From contig CALOFM010000028.1 of NCBI GenBank assembly GCA_942492625.1, positions 23,324 through 87,323 on the forward strand: a stretch of DNA of 64,000 bases, given 5' to 3'. The DNA comes from Thiosymbion sp942492625 (GTDB taxonomy: Bacteria; Pseudomonadota; Gammaproteobacteria; Chromatiales; Chromatiaceae). Numbering within the stretch: the first letter of the stretch is position 1; each line of letters opens with the position of its first letter. A program made the position numbers and the translations under genes. This document shows, one piece after another, positions 28,209 through 36,661 of this stretch. Under the pieces are notes generated by a model. That model was not told the origin of the DNA, ran no database searches, and was given only the letters and a program-made list of their open reading frames with translations.

Positions 28209-28544
28209 ATGACTGATTTCATCAAAGCCGATTTAACCGAAAGCGAGGACACCGCACTGACAGCCAACGCCCTCAAGGCGATGGCCCATCCCTTGCGCTG
28301 GAAGATCCTGTGCTCCCTCGGCGACCGCGAGCTGTCGGTGGGGGAGATCGTGGAACGCACCGGCACATCCCAGAGCAACATATCCCAGCACCTGGAGCAG
28401 CTTCGCAACAAGAACATCGTGGTCGCGCGCAAAGAAGCGAACCGCATCTACTACCGCATCCGCAACCCCCAACTGTTGGACCTGATCGGGATCATGCGCG
28501 AGGTGCTCTGTCCGGCGAATCTGGACGACCGCTATCCGCGGTGA
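28209..28544 (+). CDS. ArsR-family regulator, possible persulfide sensor
   Basis: A 111-residue winged-helix repressor with TGTSQSNISQHLEQLR as the recognition region. It lacks the metal-binding ELCVCD motif of arsenic sensors. Cys35 (KILCSLGD) and Cys101 (EVLCP) are the only cysteines, 66 residues apart, the same spacing as the reactive pair of the persulfide sensors SqrR and BigR as I remember them. AGGAGC overlaps the response-regulator stop, so it is the third gene of this signalling operon. A sulfide-linked role is inference. Confidence 0.88.
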   Translation: MTDFIKADLTESEDTALTANALKAMAHPLRWKILCSLGDRELSVGEIVERTGTSQSNISQHLEQLRNKNIVVARKEANRIYYRIRNPQLLDLIGIMREVLCPANLDDRYPR

Positions 28545-28586
28545 TACGCGCACGCCAGGCACCGCCTTAGGATGTGGGGGGCTGTG

Positions 28587-28619
28587 CGAACCGCATCGCT
28601 TTGGAAATGATGCGGTTCG
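28587..28619. terminator. Convergent hairpin between ArsR and amidohydrolase genes
   Basis: CGAACCGCATC (28587-28597) pairs perfectly with GATGCGGTTCG (28609-28619) around an 11-base loop. It lies between convergent genes. The plus-strand trailer is TTTCAC, so the U run is short and termination strength is uncertain. Confidence 0.6.
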
Positions 28620-28641
28620 TTTCACTCACCGCATCCCTTCT

Positions 28642-29808
28642 TCACGCTGCACCTGCCGGCAGAAGCTGACGGACGAGGTTAACCCAATAGCGCACGCCGA
28701 TGGGGATGATGGCGTCGTTGAAATCGTACTCCGGATTGTGCAGCGGCCGGCTTTCGGTGCCGTTGCCTATCATCCCGTAGGCGCCGGGGCAACGCTCCAG
28801 CATCCAGCCGAAGTCCTCCGCGCCCATGCTCGGGGCCAAGTCCCGGCACACCCGCTGCGCTCCCACGGTGCGCTCCATCGCCGACAGCGCCGACTCGACC
28901 TGCGCGGGCGAGTTGACGGTGGCGCGGTAACGGTGCTCGTAGCTCAGCTCTGCCACCACGCCATGGGCGGCAGCGATTGAATCCGCCATCCGGCGAAGCC
29001 CCCCCTGCAGTGCCAAGCGCACATCCTCGCGAAATGCGCGGACCGTTCCTGCTAGGCTGACCTGCGCCGGTATCACGTTCGTCGTATGCCCGCCCCGGAT
29101 GCGGGTGACGCTGACCACGCCTGACTCCAAGGGGTCCGTACCCCGGCTCACCAGGGTCTGCCAGGCGGTGACGATCAGGGCGGCGGCGACGATGGGATCC
29201 TTCGCCGTGTGCGGATAGGCGGCGTGACCTCCTACGCCGGTAAGCCGCAGATCGAAAAAGTCCGCACAGGCCATCACAGGACCAGGGCGCGCCCCCATCA
29301 GCCCTGCCTCCAGCCCCGGCCGGTTGTGCAGCCCGAACACAGCCGTCATGGGAAAGCGGTCGAACAGACCCTCGTCGACCATCAGCTTCCCACCCGCCAG
29401 GTTTTCCTCCGCGGGCTGGAAGATACAGTGCACCGTGCCATTGAAGCCGCCCTGCTCGGCAAGGTACCGGGCCGCCCCCAGCAGCATGGCGGTGTGGCCG
29501 TCGTGACCACAGGCGTGCATGCGCCCTTTGTTCCGCGAGGCGTAGGGAAGCCCGGTTGCTTCGCTCAGATCCAGGGCATCCATGTCCGCCCGAAGCCCGA
29601 TGGCCGGACCATCCCCTTGCGTCAAGGTGCCGATCACGCCGGTCTTCGCCAAGCCGCGGTGCACGTCAATCCCTAGCCCGCGCAAATGGCCGGCAACCAA
29701 GTCGGATGTACGCCGTTCCTCGAATGCAATCTCCGGGTGGGCATGCAGATCTTGCCGGAGCTCGGCCAAGTCGGCCCAACGAAGGTCTGTTAAAAGCTGA
29801 TCGCTCAT
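28642..29808 (-). CDS. M20-family amidohydrolase (hippurate hydrolase-like)
   Basis: A 388-residue metal-dependent amidase with HAHPEIAFEE, the metal-binding GHDGHTAMLLG, PAEENLAGG and the dimerisation segment GVGGHAAYPH. Members of M20 subfamily D hydrolyse N-acyl amino acids, hippurate, or indole-amino acid conjugates. The substrate is not predictable here. It is on the same strand as amtB but separated from it by a terminator, so it is likely transcribed from its own promoter in 29809-29912. Confidence 0.93.
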   Translation of the reverse strand: MSDQLLTDLRWADLAELRQDLHAHPEIAFEERRTSDLVAGHLRGLGIDVHRGLAKTGVIGTLTQGDGPAIGLRADMDALDLSEATGLPYASRNKGRMHACGHDGHTAMLLGAARYLAEQGGFNGTVHCIFQPAEENLAGGKLMVDEGLFDRFPMTAVFGLHNRPGLEAGLMGARPGPVMACADFFDLRLTGVGGHAAYPHTAKDPIVAAALIVTAWQTLVSRGTDPLESGVVSVTRIRGGHTTNVIPAQVSLAGTVRAFREDVRLALQGGLRRMADSIAAAHGVVAELSYEHRYRATVNSPAQVESALSAMERTVGAQRVCRDLAPSMGAEDFGWMLERCPGAYGMIGNGTESRPLHNPEYDFNDAIIPIGVRYWVNLVRQLLPAGAA

Positions 29809-29915
29809 CGCCCGCCCATACTATCTCCGCTCGGTCTGCCGTTCATCAAGAAGCGATGAGCCTCCAGCGGAAAAAACCTGCCGCCCAATCGCTGGCGACT
29901 GACGGCTCAACAGAA

Positions 29916-29935
29916 ACGGGGCCCGAAGGCCCCGT
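29916..29935 (-). terminator. Terminator of the torF-glnK-amtB unit
   Basis: On the minus strand an 8-bp GC-rich stem (ACGGGGCC with GGCCCCGT) closes a UUCG tetraloop and is followed by UUUCUGUU. It lies 27 bases beyond the amtB stop and separates it from the amidohydrolase gene. Confidence 0.8.
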
Positions 29936-29961
29936 CATGCACTTGCCAACCAGCCGCCGTT

Positions 29962-31233
29962 TTACTTGCCGGAACCCTGCGCCCCGACGAACTCGGGGTA
30001 GGCCTCCAGGCCGCACTCGCCGACGTCCACGCCCTCGTACTCCTCTTCCTCGCTCACCCGTATGCCCATGATGAGCCTGATGATAAGCCAAGTGATGAAA
30101 GAGGTAACGAAGACCCAGCACAGGATTGTGCCCAAACCGATAAGCTGAGCGACCAAGGTGGCCTCACTGTTGGTGATGGGCACCGCGAGCAGTCCCCACA
30201 TGCCGACGACGCCGTGGACCGAGATGGCGCCAACCGGGTCGTCGATGCGCAGCTTGTCCAGGGTGATGATGGAGAAGACCACGACTACGCCGCCGACGGC
30301 GCCGATCAACGTAGCCGACAGGGGCACCGGGGTCAGGGGCTCGGCGGTTATGGCCACCAGGCCTGCCAGGGCGCCGTTCAGGACCATGGTCAGGTCGGCC
30401 TTGCCGAACAGCATCCGCGCAACGATGAGCGCTGCAACCAAACCGCCCGCGGCGGCCATGTTGGTGTTGACGAAGACCGCGGCGACCGCGTTGGCCTCGC
30501 CAACGTCGGACAGCTTCAGCTCGGAGCCGCCGTTGAAACCGAACCAGCCGAGCCACAGGATGAAGGTCCCCAGGGTAGCCAGGGGCATGTTCGCGCCGGG
30601 AATGGCTTGGATGGAGCCATCCTTCCCGTACTTACCCTTTCGGGCCCCCAGCAATAACACGCCGGCCAGGGCCGCCGAGGCGCCAGCTAGGTGAACGACG
30701 CCGGAGCCGGCAAAGTCGTTGAAACCGAGCCCGTCGAGAAATCCGCCGCCCCACTTCCAGTAGCCCTGCACCGGGTAAATGAAACCGGTCATGACAATGG
30801 CGAACACCAGGAAGGCCCAGAGCTTCATACGCTCTGCAACCGCGCCGGAGACGATGGACATGGCCGTTGCAACGAACACCACCTGGAAGAAGAAGTCCGA
30901 CATGGCCGAGTAGTAGGTCTCGCCTTCGCTGGCCAGGACCTCTTTCAGGGTATTGTCACCGCCGAACATGAAGCTCAGGTCCAGCGCGGGGATGATGCCG
31001 TTGCCGCTGTCGGGGTACATGATGTTGTAGCCCATGACCATGTACATGATGCAGGCGATGGCGAACAGGGCCACGTTCTTGGTCAAGATCTCGGCGGTGT
31101 TCTTGGCGCGGACCAGGCCGGCCTCGAGCATGGCGAATCCGGCGGCCATCCACATGACCAGGGCACCGGATATGAGAAAATAGAAGGTATCGAGCGCATA
31201 AGCGAGCTCGGTTAGTTTGGATAGCGCTTCCAC
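29962..31233 (-). CDS. amtB: Ammonium transporter AmtB
   Basis: A 423-residue inner-membrane channel of the Amt/Rh family with eleven hydrophobic helices. The twin conducting histidines are in GVVHLAGAS and ISVHGVVGMWG. It conducts ammonium and is blocked by the GlnK trimer, whose gene is immediately upstream (29-base gap). No cleavable signal peptide is evident at the N-terminus. Nitrogen control from the upstream sigma-54 promoter is likely. Confidence 0.97.
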   Translation of the reverse strand: MEALSKLTELAYALDTFYFLISGALVMWMAAGFAMLEAGLVRAKNTAEILTKNVALFAIACIMYMVMGYNIMYPDSGNGIIPALDLSFMFGGDNTLKEVLASEGETYYSAMSDFFFQVVFVATAMSIVSGAVAERMKLWAFLVFAIVMTGFIYPVQGYWKWGGGFLDGLGFNDFAGSGVVHLAGASAALAGVLLLGARKGKYGKDGSIQAIPGANMPLATLGTFILWLGWFGFNGGSELKLSDVGEANAVAAVFVNTNMAAAGGLVAALIVARMLFGKADLTMVLNGALAGLVAITAEPLTPVPLSATLIGAVGGVVVVFSIITLDKLRIDDPVGAISVHGVVGMWGLLAVPITNSEATLVAQLIGLGTILCWVFVTSFITWLIIRLIMGIRVSEEEEYEGVDVGECGLEAYPEFVGAQGSGK

Positions 31234-31262
31234 TGGGTAGTCCTCTTAGAAACGGCTGGTAC

Positions 31263-31601
31263 TCAAAGGGCGTCCGGGCCGGTCTCGCCGGTACGGATGC
31301 GGATGACCTGCGAGAGTTCGAAGACGAAGATCTTGCCGTCGCCGATTTTGCCGGTACGTGCGGCGCTGGTGATGGCCTCGATCACCTGCTCGACCAAGTC
31401 GTCGTCCACCGCGATCTCTACCTTGATCTTGGGTAGGAAGTCCACGACGTACTCGGCCCCGCGATACAGCTCGGTGTGACCCTTTTGGCGCCCGAAGCCC
31501 TTGACCTCGATAACGGTGATGCCGGATACGCCGATGTCCGCAAGGACCTCCCGCACGTCGTCGAGCTTGAATGGCTTGATGATGGCTGCAACTAACTTCA
31601 T
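31263..31601 (-). CDS. glnK: PII nitrogen regulator GlnK
   Basis: A 112-residue PII protein. The T-loop has the uridylylation site Tyr51 in ELYRGAEY, and the B and C loops (ARTGKIGDGKIFV) are canonical. It senses 2-oxoglutarate, ATP and ADP and gates AmtB. Gene order torF-like, glnK, amtB on one strand suggests a single nitrogen-regulated unit. Confidence 0.97.
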   Translation of the reverse strand: MKLVAAIIKPFKLDDVREVLADIGVSGITVIEVKGFGRQKGHTELYRGAEYVVDFLPKIKVEIAVDDDLVEQVIEAITSAARTGKIGDGKIFVFELSQVIRIRTGETGPDAL

Positions 31602-31650
31602 GTCGATAGCTCCGTGGTAGCTGCGGCCTCGTCGCGGCCGCCGCCGGTTT

Positions 31651-32463
31651 TTAGAAGGACTTGGAGATGGTGAAAACGCCGGTGTCGCCGCACTGGAAGG
31701 GCGCCGAGCAGGCGTCGTCGTTATTGCGGCTGACCCAGCTCAGGTCAAAACCGAACCCCATATACTCCGTCGATATGCCCGCGCTGTAGTCGTCGTAGTC
31801 ACCGGCGCTGTCATCGAACCGATTCCAGCCGTAGTGACCGGCCAGGGTGAAGTTGTAAGGCAGCGGAATTTCGACGCTCACGTCGTGGTACCAGGAGGGG
31901 CCGCCGCCGAACCAGTCGTCACTGTAGTAAGCGGTGTAGCTGGGGGTGAAATAGCCTTCGACGTCGTACGAAATACCGAGGTGATACTCGTTGGTGTTGT
32001 TCTCGTTGGTCTTGGTCCCCGGGTACTGGTAGCGCAGGTAGCCCAGATCGAAATCGATGCCCTGCCACGACGGGGCCCAACCGGCGTAAATATCCAGCTC
32101 CATGCTGGCGCCGTCATAACCGGGGGCGTCGAGCTCGATCTCCACCGCGTCATCCGTCCGGGGTGTCAGGGAAATCGCCCCGGTCGTGGGGTCCGCGAAG
32201 ACGTAAGCTCCGGACGAGCTATCCACGTTCGAGGCCCAAACACCGACGTATAGGTTGTAGGGGCTGTACTCGTAGTCGAACCCGCCCTGAATGGCAGGAC
32301 CGTTGTTGGTCTGGCTGACACCGCGGAACATGTAGTTCGTGGTCAGGGCCACGTTGGCACTGAAGACGTGGGGGTCGTCTGCCAGGGCCGTGCTCATGGC
32401 CCCCAACGATGTGACCAGGATGGATCCCACCGCGCCTGAGATGGCTATACTTCGTGCTTTCAT
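31651..32463 (-). CDS. TorF-family putative outer-membrane porin
   Basis: A 270-residue protein with a signal peptide (cleavage near TALADDPHV) and beta-strand repeats typical of the gcw_chp/TorF family: VALTTNYMFRGVSQTNN near the start, YHLGISYDVEGYF, and a C-terminal aromatic ISKSF. It is probably a small outer-membrane channel or barrel of unknown cargo. Its place directly upstream of glnK-amtB and the sigma-54 promoter suggest it helps uptake of a nitrogen source. Confidence 0.9.
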   Translation of the reverse strand: MKARSIAISGAVGSILVTSLGAMSTALADDPHVFSANVALTTNYMFRGVSQTNNGPAIQGGFDYEYSPYNLYVGVWASNVDSSSGAYVFADPTTGAISLTPRTDDAVEIELDAPGYDGASMELDIYAGWAPSWQGIDFDLGYLRYQYPGTKTNENNTNEYHLGISYDVEGYFTPSYTAYYSDDWFGGGPSWYHDVSVEIPLPYNFTLAGHYGWNRFDDSAGDYDDYSAGISTEYMGFGFDLSWVSRNNDDACSAPFQCGDTGVFTISKSF

Positions 32464-32569
32464 GGTCTTCGAACCTCTCGGTCTTGTGTCTATTGTGTCT
32501 ATGGTGTTCGGGTGGCATCGGACCTTTACTGCCGCAGCGGCGGTCCGGCGTATTCCCTGGTGACCTATA

Positions 32570-32585
32570 AGCAGCGTTCATGCCA
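32570..32585 (-). promoter_or_regulatory. Sigma-54 promoter of torF-glnK-amtB
   Basis: The minus strand reads TGGCATGAACGCTGCT, matching the TGGCAC-N5-TTGC consensus at all but two positions, with the GG and GC doublets 12 bases apart. Transcription would start near 32559, about 95 bases before the TorF-like ATG. Confidence 0.75.
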
Positions 32586-32649
32586 ACGAGAGCTGTCCCC
32601 AAAAGACAACGCGTTTCGGCGCCTGTTGTCGAAATACTACAGTCATTTC

Positions 32650-32666
32650 TGCACCAACATTGGGCG
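32650..32666. promoter_or_regulatory. NtrC-like enhancer site 1
   Basis: TGCACCAACATTGGGCG shares its first 11 bases with the classical TGCACCAACATGGTGCT type of NtrC site; the second half is weaker. It lies about 65-80 bases upstream of the -24 element. Confidence 0.5.
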
Positions 32667-32692
32667 GCCATAATCCAAATGCAGCATAATCG

Positions 32693-32709
32693 CGCACCAA
32701 AGCGATGCG
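32693..32709. promoter_or_regulatory. NtrC-like enhancer site 2
   Basis: CGCACCAAAGCGATGCG keeps 6 of 7 bases in the left half and 4 of 7 in the right. It is 43 bases (about four helical turns) from site 1, as expected for cooperative NtrC binding. Confidence 0.4.
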
Positions 32710-32784
32710 CTCACCGACCAAAGACGCCGGAACGGCTCATGCCTATAATGTGGCGCAGACCACAATCCATGAGGTTTCTCTCCC

Positions 32785-33087
32785 ATGCTGGACCCCAAAC
32801 ATCTCGACGACCTCGCCCGGCGCCTCTCCGGCAGCCTGCCCAAGGGGCTCCAGGCATTGCAGGAAGACATCAACCGCAATTTGCGCGCCACTCTGGAAGG
32901 GGGGCTAGCCAAGCTCGACCTGGTCACCCGCGAGGAGTTCGATGTACAGGCCGCCGTGCTCACGCGCACGCGGGAGAAGCTGGAGGCGATCGAGGCGCTG
33001 GTGGCAGAGCTGGAGCAACAGCTCGATATCGGCGAAGCGGCGAAGAAGCAGCCGGCCCGGCGTAAGACCACCAAGAAGCCCAGTTGA
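32785..33087 (+). CDS. ubiK: Ubiquinone biosynthesis accessory factor UbiK
   Basis: A 100-residue BMFP/YqiC-type protein: an amphipathic N-terminal helix (LDDLARRLSGSLP), then a coiled coil with LVTREEFDVQAAVLTRTREKL, which is characteristic. UbiK helps the UbiJ-containing complex during aerobic ubiquinone synthesis. The C-terminus is a Lys/Arg tail. Its stop overlaps the TTG start of comM. Confidence 0.93.
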   Translation: MLDPKHLDDLARRLSGSLPKGLQALQEDINRNLRATLEGGLAKLDLVTREEFDVQAAVLTRTREKLEAIEALVAELEQQLDIGEAAKKQPARRKTTKKPS

Positions 33088-34604
33088 GTCTCTGCGTCCT
33101 CAACAGCCGCGCGCGGGAGGGCATCGAAGCACCGGCGGTGACGGTGGAAGTGCACTTGGCCGGCGGGCTACCGGCGCTCTCCATCGTGGGTCTGCCGGAA
33201 ATGGCGGTAAAGGAGAGCAAAGACCGGGTCCGGGGTGCCCTGCTCAACGGACGATTTCAGTTCCCCGCCGGGCGCGTAACCATCAATCTCGCCCCGGCGG
33301 ACCTGCCCAAAGAGGGCGGGCGTTTCGATCTTCCCATCGCGCTGGGTGTCTTGGGTGCTTCCGGCCAACTCAGAGGCGAAGGCCTCGGCCGGCTGGAGTT
33401 CCTCGGTGAGCTTGCGCTCTCCGGCGGCCTGCGTCCGGTGGCAGGTGTCCTTCCGGCGGCCCTGGCGGCGCGCGACGCGGGCAGGGCCCTCATCGTCCCA
33501 TTGGAGAACGCGGACGAGGCGGCCTTGGTGAGCGACCTTGAGATCTTCCCGGCCGAGCACCTGCTGGAGGTCTGCGAGCACCTCAACGGCACCGCGCTCC
33601 TTCCCCGTTTCGAGCGCCCCGACCACGCGCAATCCCTGGTCGAATACCCCGATCTGGCGGAGGTCCGCGGCCAGGAGCAGGCCAAACGCGCCTTGGAGAT
33701 CGCCGCGGCGGGGGCACACAGCCTATTGTTTCTGGGCCCCCCGGGTACGGGCAAGTCCATGCTCGCCAACCGCCTGCCCGGAATCCTACCGGCCATGACT
33801 GAGGCCGAAGCACTGGAGGCCGCCGCGGTGCGCTCGGTGGGCGGGCGCGAGCACTTCGACCCGCGGATCTGGCGCCAACGCCCTTTCCGTGCGCCCCACC
33901 ATACCGCCTCAGGCGTCGCCCTGGTCGGCGGCGGCAGCAATCCCCGTCCCGGAGAGATCTCTCTGGCCCATCAGGGCGTGCTCTTCCTCGACGAGCTCCC
34001 GGAGTTCGACCGGCGGGTGCTGGAAGTCCTGCGCGAGCCCCTGGAGTCCGGCCATATCCATATCTCCCGCGCTGCCCGCCAGGCGGAGTTCCCCGCCCGT
34101 TTCCAGCTCGTAGCCGCAATGAACCCCTGCCCCTGCGGCTATTTGGGAGACCCCTCTTCGAGGTGCCGCTGCACCGCCGAGCAAGTGGCCCGCTACCGAG
34201 CGCGCATATCCGGACCCCTTCTGGATCGCATCGACCTGCACGTGGAGGTTCCGCGGGTGGATGTCGAGCAGCTGAACGCACCAACGGCCGGAAGCATCGA
34301 GACCAGCGAAATGGTTCGGAGCCGGGTGGAGGCGGCAAGGAAGCGTCAGCTGGACCGCGCGGGCAAGCCCAACCAGGCACTCACACCAAGCGAGCTGGAC
34401 TCCACGTGCCCGTTGGACGAGACCGCCCGGCGTCTGATGAGCCAGGCCCTGCAGAAGCTCGGGCTATCCGCCCGCGCCTACCACCGGGTACTCAAGATGG
34501 CACGCACCATCGCAGATCTGGCGGGCAACGAAGGTATCGAGACGGCGCACCTGAGCGAGGCAATCGGTTACCGACGATTGGATCGCACCGGGCCCAGGTA
34601 TTGA
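33084..34604 (+). CDS. comM: YifB/ComM family Mg-chelatase-like AAA ATPase
   Basis: A 506-residue protein from a TTG start that overlaps the ubiK TGA. The N-terminal domain begins with the family pattern (SRAREGIEAPAVTVEVHL, IVGLPE). The ATPase core has Walker A GPPGTGKS at about 219-226 and Walker B VLFLDELPEF. A zinc-like CPCGYLGDPSSRCRC segment follows. ComM is a helicase that promotes branch migration during natural transformation. Length and domain order are normal. Confidence 0.95.
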   Translation: MSLCVLNSRAREGIEAPAVTVEVHLAGGLPALSIVGLPEMAVKESKDRVRGALLNGRFQFPAGRVTINLAPADLPKEGGRFDLPIALGVLGASGQLRGEGLGRLEFLGELALSGGLRPVAGVLPAALAARDAGRALIVPLENADEAALVSDLEIFPAEHLLEVCEHLNGTALLPRFERPDHAQSLVEYPDLAEVRGQEQAKRALEIAAAGAHSLLFLGPPGTGKSMLANRLPGILPAMTEAEALEAAAVRSVGGREHFDPRIWRQRPFRAPHHTASGVALVGGGSNPRPGEISLAHQGVLFLDELPEFDRRVLEVLREPLESGHIHISRAARQAEFPARFQLVAAMNPCPCGYLGDPSSRCRCTAEQVARYRARISGPLLDRIDLHVEVPRVDVEQLNAPTAGSIETSEMVRSRVEAARKRQLDRAGKPNQALTPSELDSTCPLDETARRLMSQALQKLGLSARAYHRVLKMARTIADLAGNEGIETAHLSEAIGYRRLDRTGPRY

Positions 34605-35229
34605 ACCGAAGTTGAATGCTGAGCGGAAGATCTCTAACCATCTAAGGTCCAGCTCCCCGAGTACCGGAGGAAGGCGCGACACATGGGGAGTGCAATGGGT
34701 TAGATTGTTGTGTGGGAAAAACGAATCGAAGATGCCGATCAGGTTGCGGTAGACATGATCTCGAGCTCATCAGTCTCGACGAGGAGCTCCCGGCGTATTT
34801 CTCGCATCCGAAAGACACGGCCAGACTCATCGGATTTTGATCCGATTGTCCGAAAAAGTAGCCGTTCGTTTCCCTACACTGCGATTTGATACCCAACCGC
34901 CGCCCGACCCTTGTCCTCCAATACGAACCCTGATCGCGGTCCGCGCAGGCAAAAGGGAAGACCTGATATCCATCGCCGGAGGTGACCCCAACCCCGGACC
35001 CCAATCCGCGGACCTGACCCCGGTCCCGTGACGAGTGGTACTTCGAAAAGCTCGCTATCAACGACGCAACCGAAACCCGCGACGGTAGTCATATCGTCAC
35101 CGTGGGTATGTGCTACTCCTGGAAGTAGATCGAGCCCGGACCGAACGCCGTATCGGCTGCGGCCCACGCGATAGCCGGATTCCGGCCCTTTTGTACCCGG
35201 GAAGCTGAGGTTGCTACCCGGGTTCCTCC

Positions 35230-35364
35230 TTAGTCCTCGCCAACAAAGCCACGGTTTCGATTCCTCTCGCATTCCTGCCTGGCGTAACAGACCTGTTCGC
35301 CGCAGACCTTCCGCTCCACCGCCTCGGCGCTGTCGAACCGACTGCCGCAGCACTGGCACTCCCT
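35230..35364 (-). pseudogene. Cysteine-rich zinc-finger-like fragment
   Basis: An open frame of 44 codons with no start codon at its 5' end (an in-frame TAG precedes it). It encodes six or seven cysteines in patterns ECQCCGSRF, KVCGEQVC and RQECERNR, resembling a zinc ribbon. It may be a remnant of a small zinc-binding protein or chance. I do not recognise a family. Confidence 0.25.
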
Positions 35365-35374
35365 CTAGTGAATT

Positions 35375-35404
35375 AACATTCGATCATCGGTGGAATGTTA
35401 TACT
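35375..35404 (+). promoter_or_regulatory. Promoter with overlapping inverted repeat, Mla operon
   Basis: AACATTC (35375-35381) and GAATGTT (35393-35399) form a perfect 7-bp inverted repeat with an 11-base spacer. A TATACT -10-like box (35399-35404) overlaps the right arm, so a bound repressor would block it. The -35 region is weak. The operon's first gene starts about 110 bases downstream. Confidence 0.4.
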
Positions 35405-35512
35405 GCGAGCGCCGCGCGGGCTGTCTTCTAGTCAAACCTGAAAAGGAACGGCGTTCAGAGACAGCAGCTTGAATCGTCTCGTCCACAACACCGCAATCGC
35501 CCGAATCCGGTC

Positions 35513-36658
35513 ATGTGTCCGCAAGAGCATACACGCATCGATGATCGTGTCAGCATCCGGTCGGCCGGCAGCGGGGAGTGGGTCGTCGCACTGCGCGGGT
35601 GCTGGACGCTGGAACGCCCGGCCCCTGAGGCCGCTTCGCTGCTCCCGGCCGAATGGGATACTGTCGAGCGGCTGCGCTTTCAGAACGCCGATCTCGGCAT
35701 CTGGGACAGCAGCCTGATCCTGCTCCTGCTCAGGCTCGCCGACCAGGCCGAGGCGCGGGCAGTAGAGGTCGATACAAAGAGTCTGCCGCCGGGCCTGCGT
35801 CGTTTGCTGGACCTGGCACGGAGGGCGCCTGAGCGGGCCGGCGTCCGGCGCGAGCCCTCCCCGTCAGGCCTTCTGGAGCGAATCGGCGTCAGGTTTCTGG
35901 CGGTGCTCGGCAAGACGCGGGCAATGCTGCACTTTCTCGGCGAGTTGGTGCAGGCGTTCGGACGTCTGATCCTAGGGCGCGCGCGCTTGCGTTCCTCCGA
36001 CCTTGCCCTCTTCGCGCAGCAGTGCGGGGCAGAGGCCCTGCCCATCGTCACCCTGATCAGCGTCCTGGTGGGTCTCATCCTGGCCTTCGTGGGCTCGGTG
36101 CAGCTGGCCGCGTTCGGCGCCCAAGTGTATATCGCCGACGCGGTCGGGATCGGTATGCTCCGGCAGATGGGGGCGCTGATGACGGCGATCCTCATGGCGG
36201 GGCGAACCGGTGCGGCCTTTGCGGCGCAGCTCGGCAGCATGCAGGTCAACGAGGAGATCGACGCCTTCAAGACTCTGGGGATCTCTCCCCTGGATTTCCT
36301 GGTGCTTCCGCGCACCCTGGCCCTGATGTTGATGGTGCCGCTGCTCACCCTCTACGCAGATGTGCTGGGTATCCTCGGTGGGGTGCTGGTGGGGGTGGGC
36401 ATGTTCGACATCCCCGTCACCCAGTACCTGAGCCAGACGCGCGAGGCGGTGAGCCTTTCGCACCTGGGCGTGGGATTGTTCATGAGCCTGGTGTTCGCGG
36501 TGATCATCGCAATGGCGGGTTGTTATCAGGGGCTTAACAGCGGTCGCTCCTCCGCGGCTGTGGGAGAGGCCGCGACCAGGGCCGTGGTGAGCGCTATTGT
36601 GGGAATCGTCGTGGCTGACGCCCTCATCACCCTGGTCACCACCGAGCTCGGGATCTGA
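35513..36658 (+). CDS. mlaE: MlaE-type lipid transport permease with STAS-like N-terminus
   Basis: A 381-residue protein. Residues about 10-105 look like an STAS domain (VSIRSAGSGEWVVALRGCW), a role played by separate MlaB in E. coli. Residues about 130-381 are the MlaE permease with the conserved GALMTAILMAGRTGAAFAA and EEIDAFKTLGISPLDFL blocks. It transports phospholipids between the membranes with the ATPase and MCE protein encoded next. The ATPase TTG lies 3 bases after its stop. Confidence 0.93.
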   Translation: MCPQEHTRIDDRVSIRSAGSGEWVVALRGCWTLERPAPEAASLLPAEWDTVERLRFQNADLGIWDSSLILLLLRLADQAEARAVEVDTKSLPPGLRRLLDLARRAPERAGVRREPSPSGLLERIGVRFLAVLGKTRAMLHFLGELVQAFGRLILGRARLRSSDLALFAQQCGAEALPIVTLISVLVGLILAFVGSVQLAAFGAQVYIADAVGIGMLRQMGALMTAILMAGRTGAAFAAQLGSMQVNEEIDAFKTLGISPLDFLVLPRTLALMLMVPLLTLYADVLGILGGVLVGVGMFDIPVTQYLSQTREAVSLSHLGVGLFMSLVFAVIIAMAGCYQGLNSGRSSAAVGEAATRAVVSAIVGIVVADALITLVTTELGI

Positions 36659-36661
36659 GCC

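Larger units (their letters stand above)
34605..35512. other. Long intergenic region before the Mla operon
   Basis: About 900 bases with no complete gene. It holds a small cysteine-rich reading frame on the minus strand and a promoter/operator-like palindrome, both listed separately. The rest shows only low-complexity CCCCGGACCC-type sequence. Confidence 0.45.

Noticed and set aside
35375..35399. The palindrome as a SqrR-type operator (recalled as ATTC-N8-GAAT)
   Set aside because: The spacer between ATTC and GAAT is 11 bases, so it does not fit.
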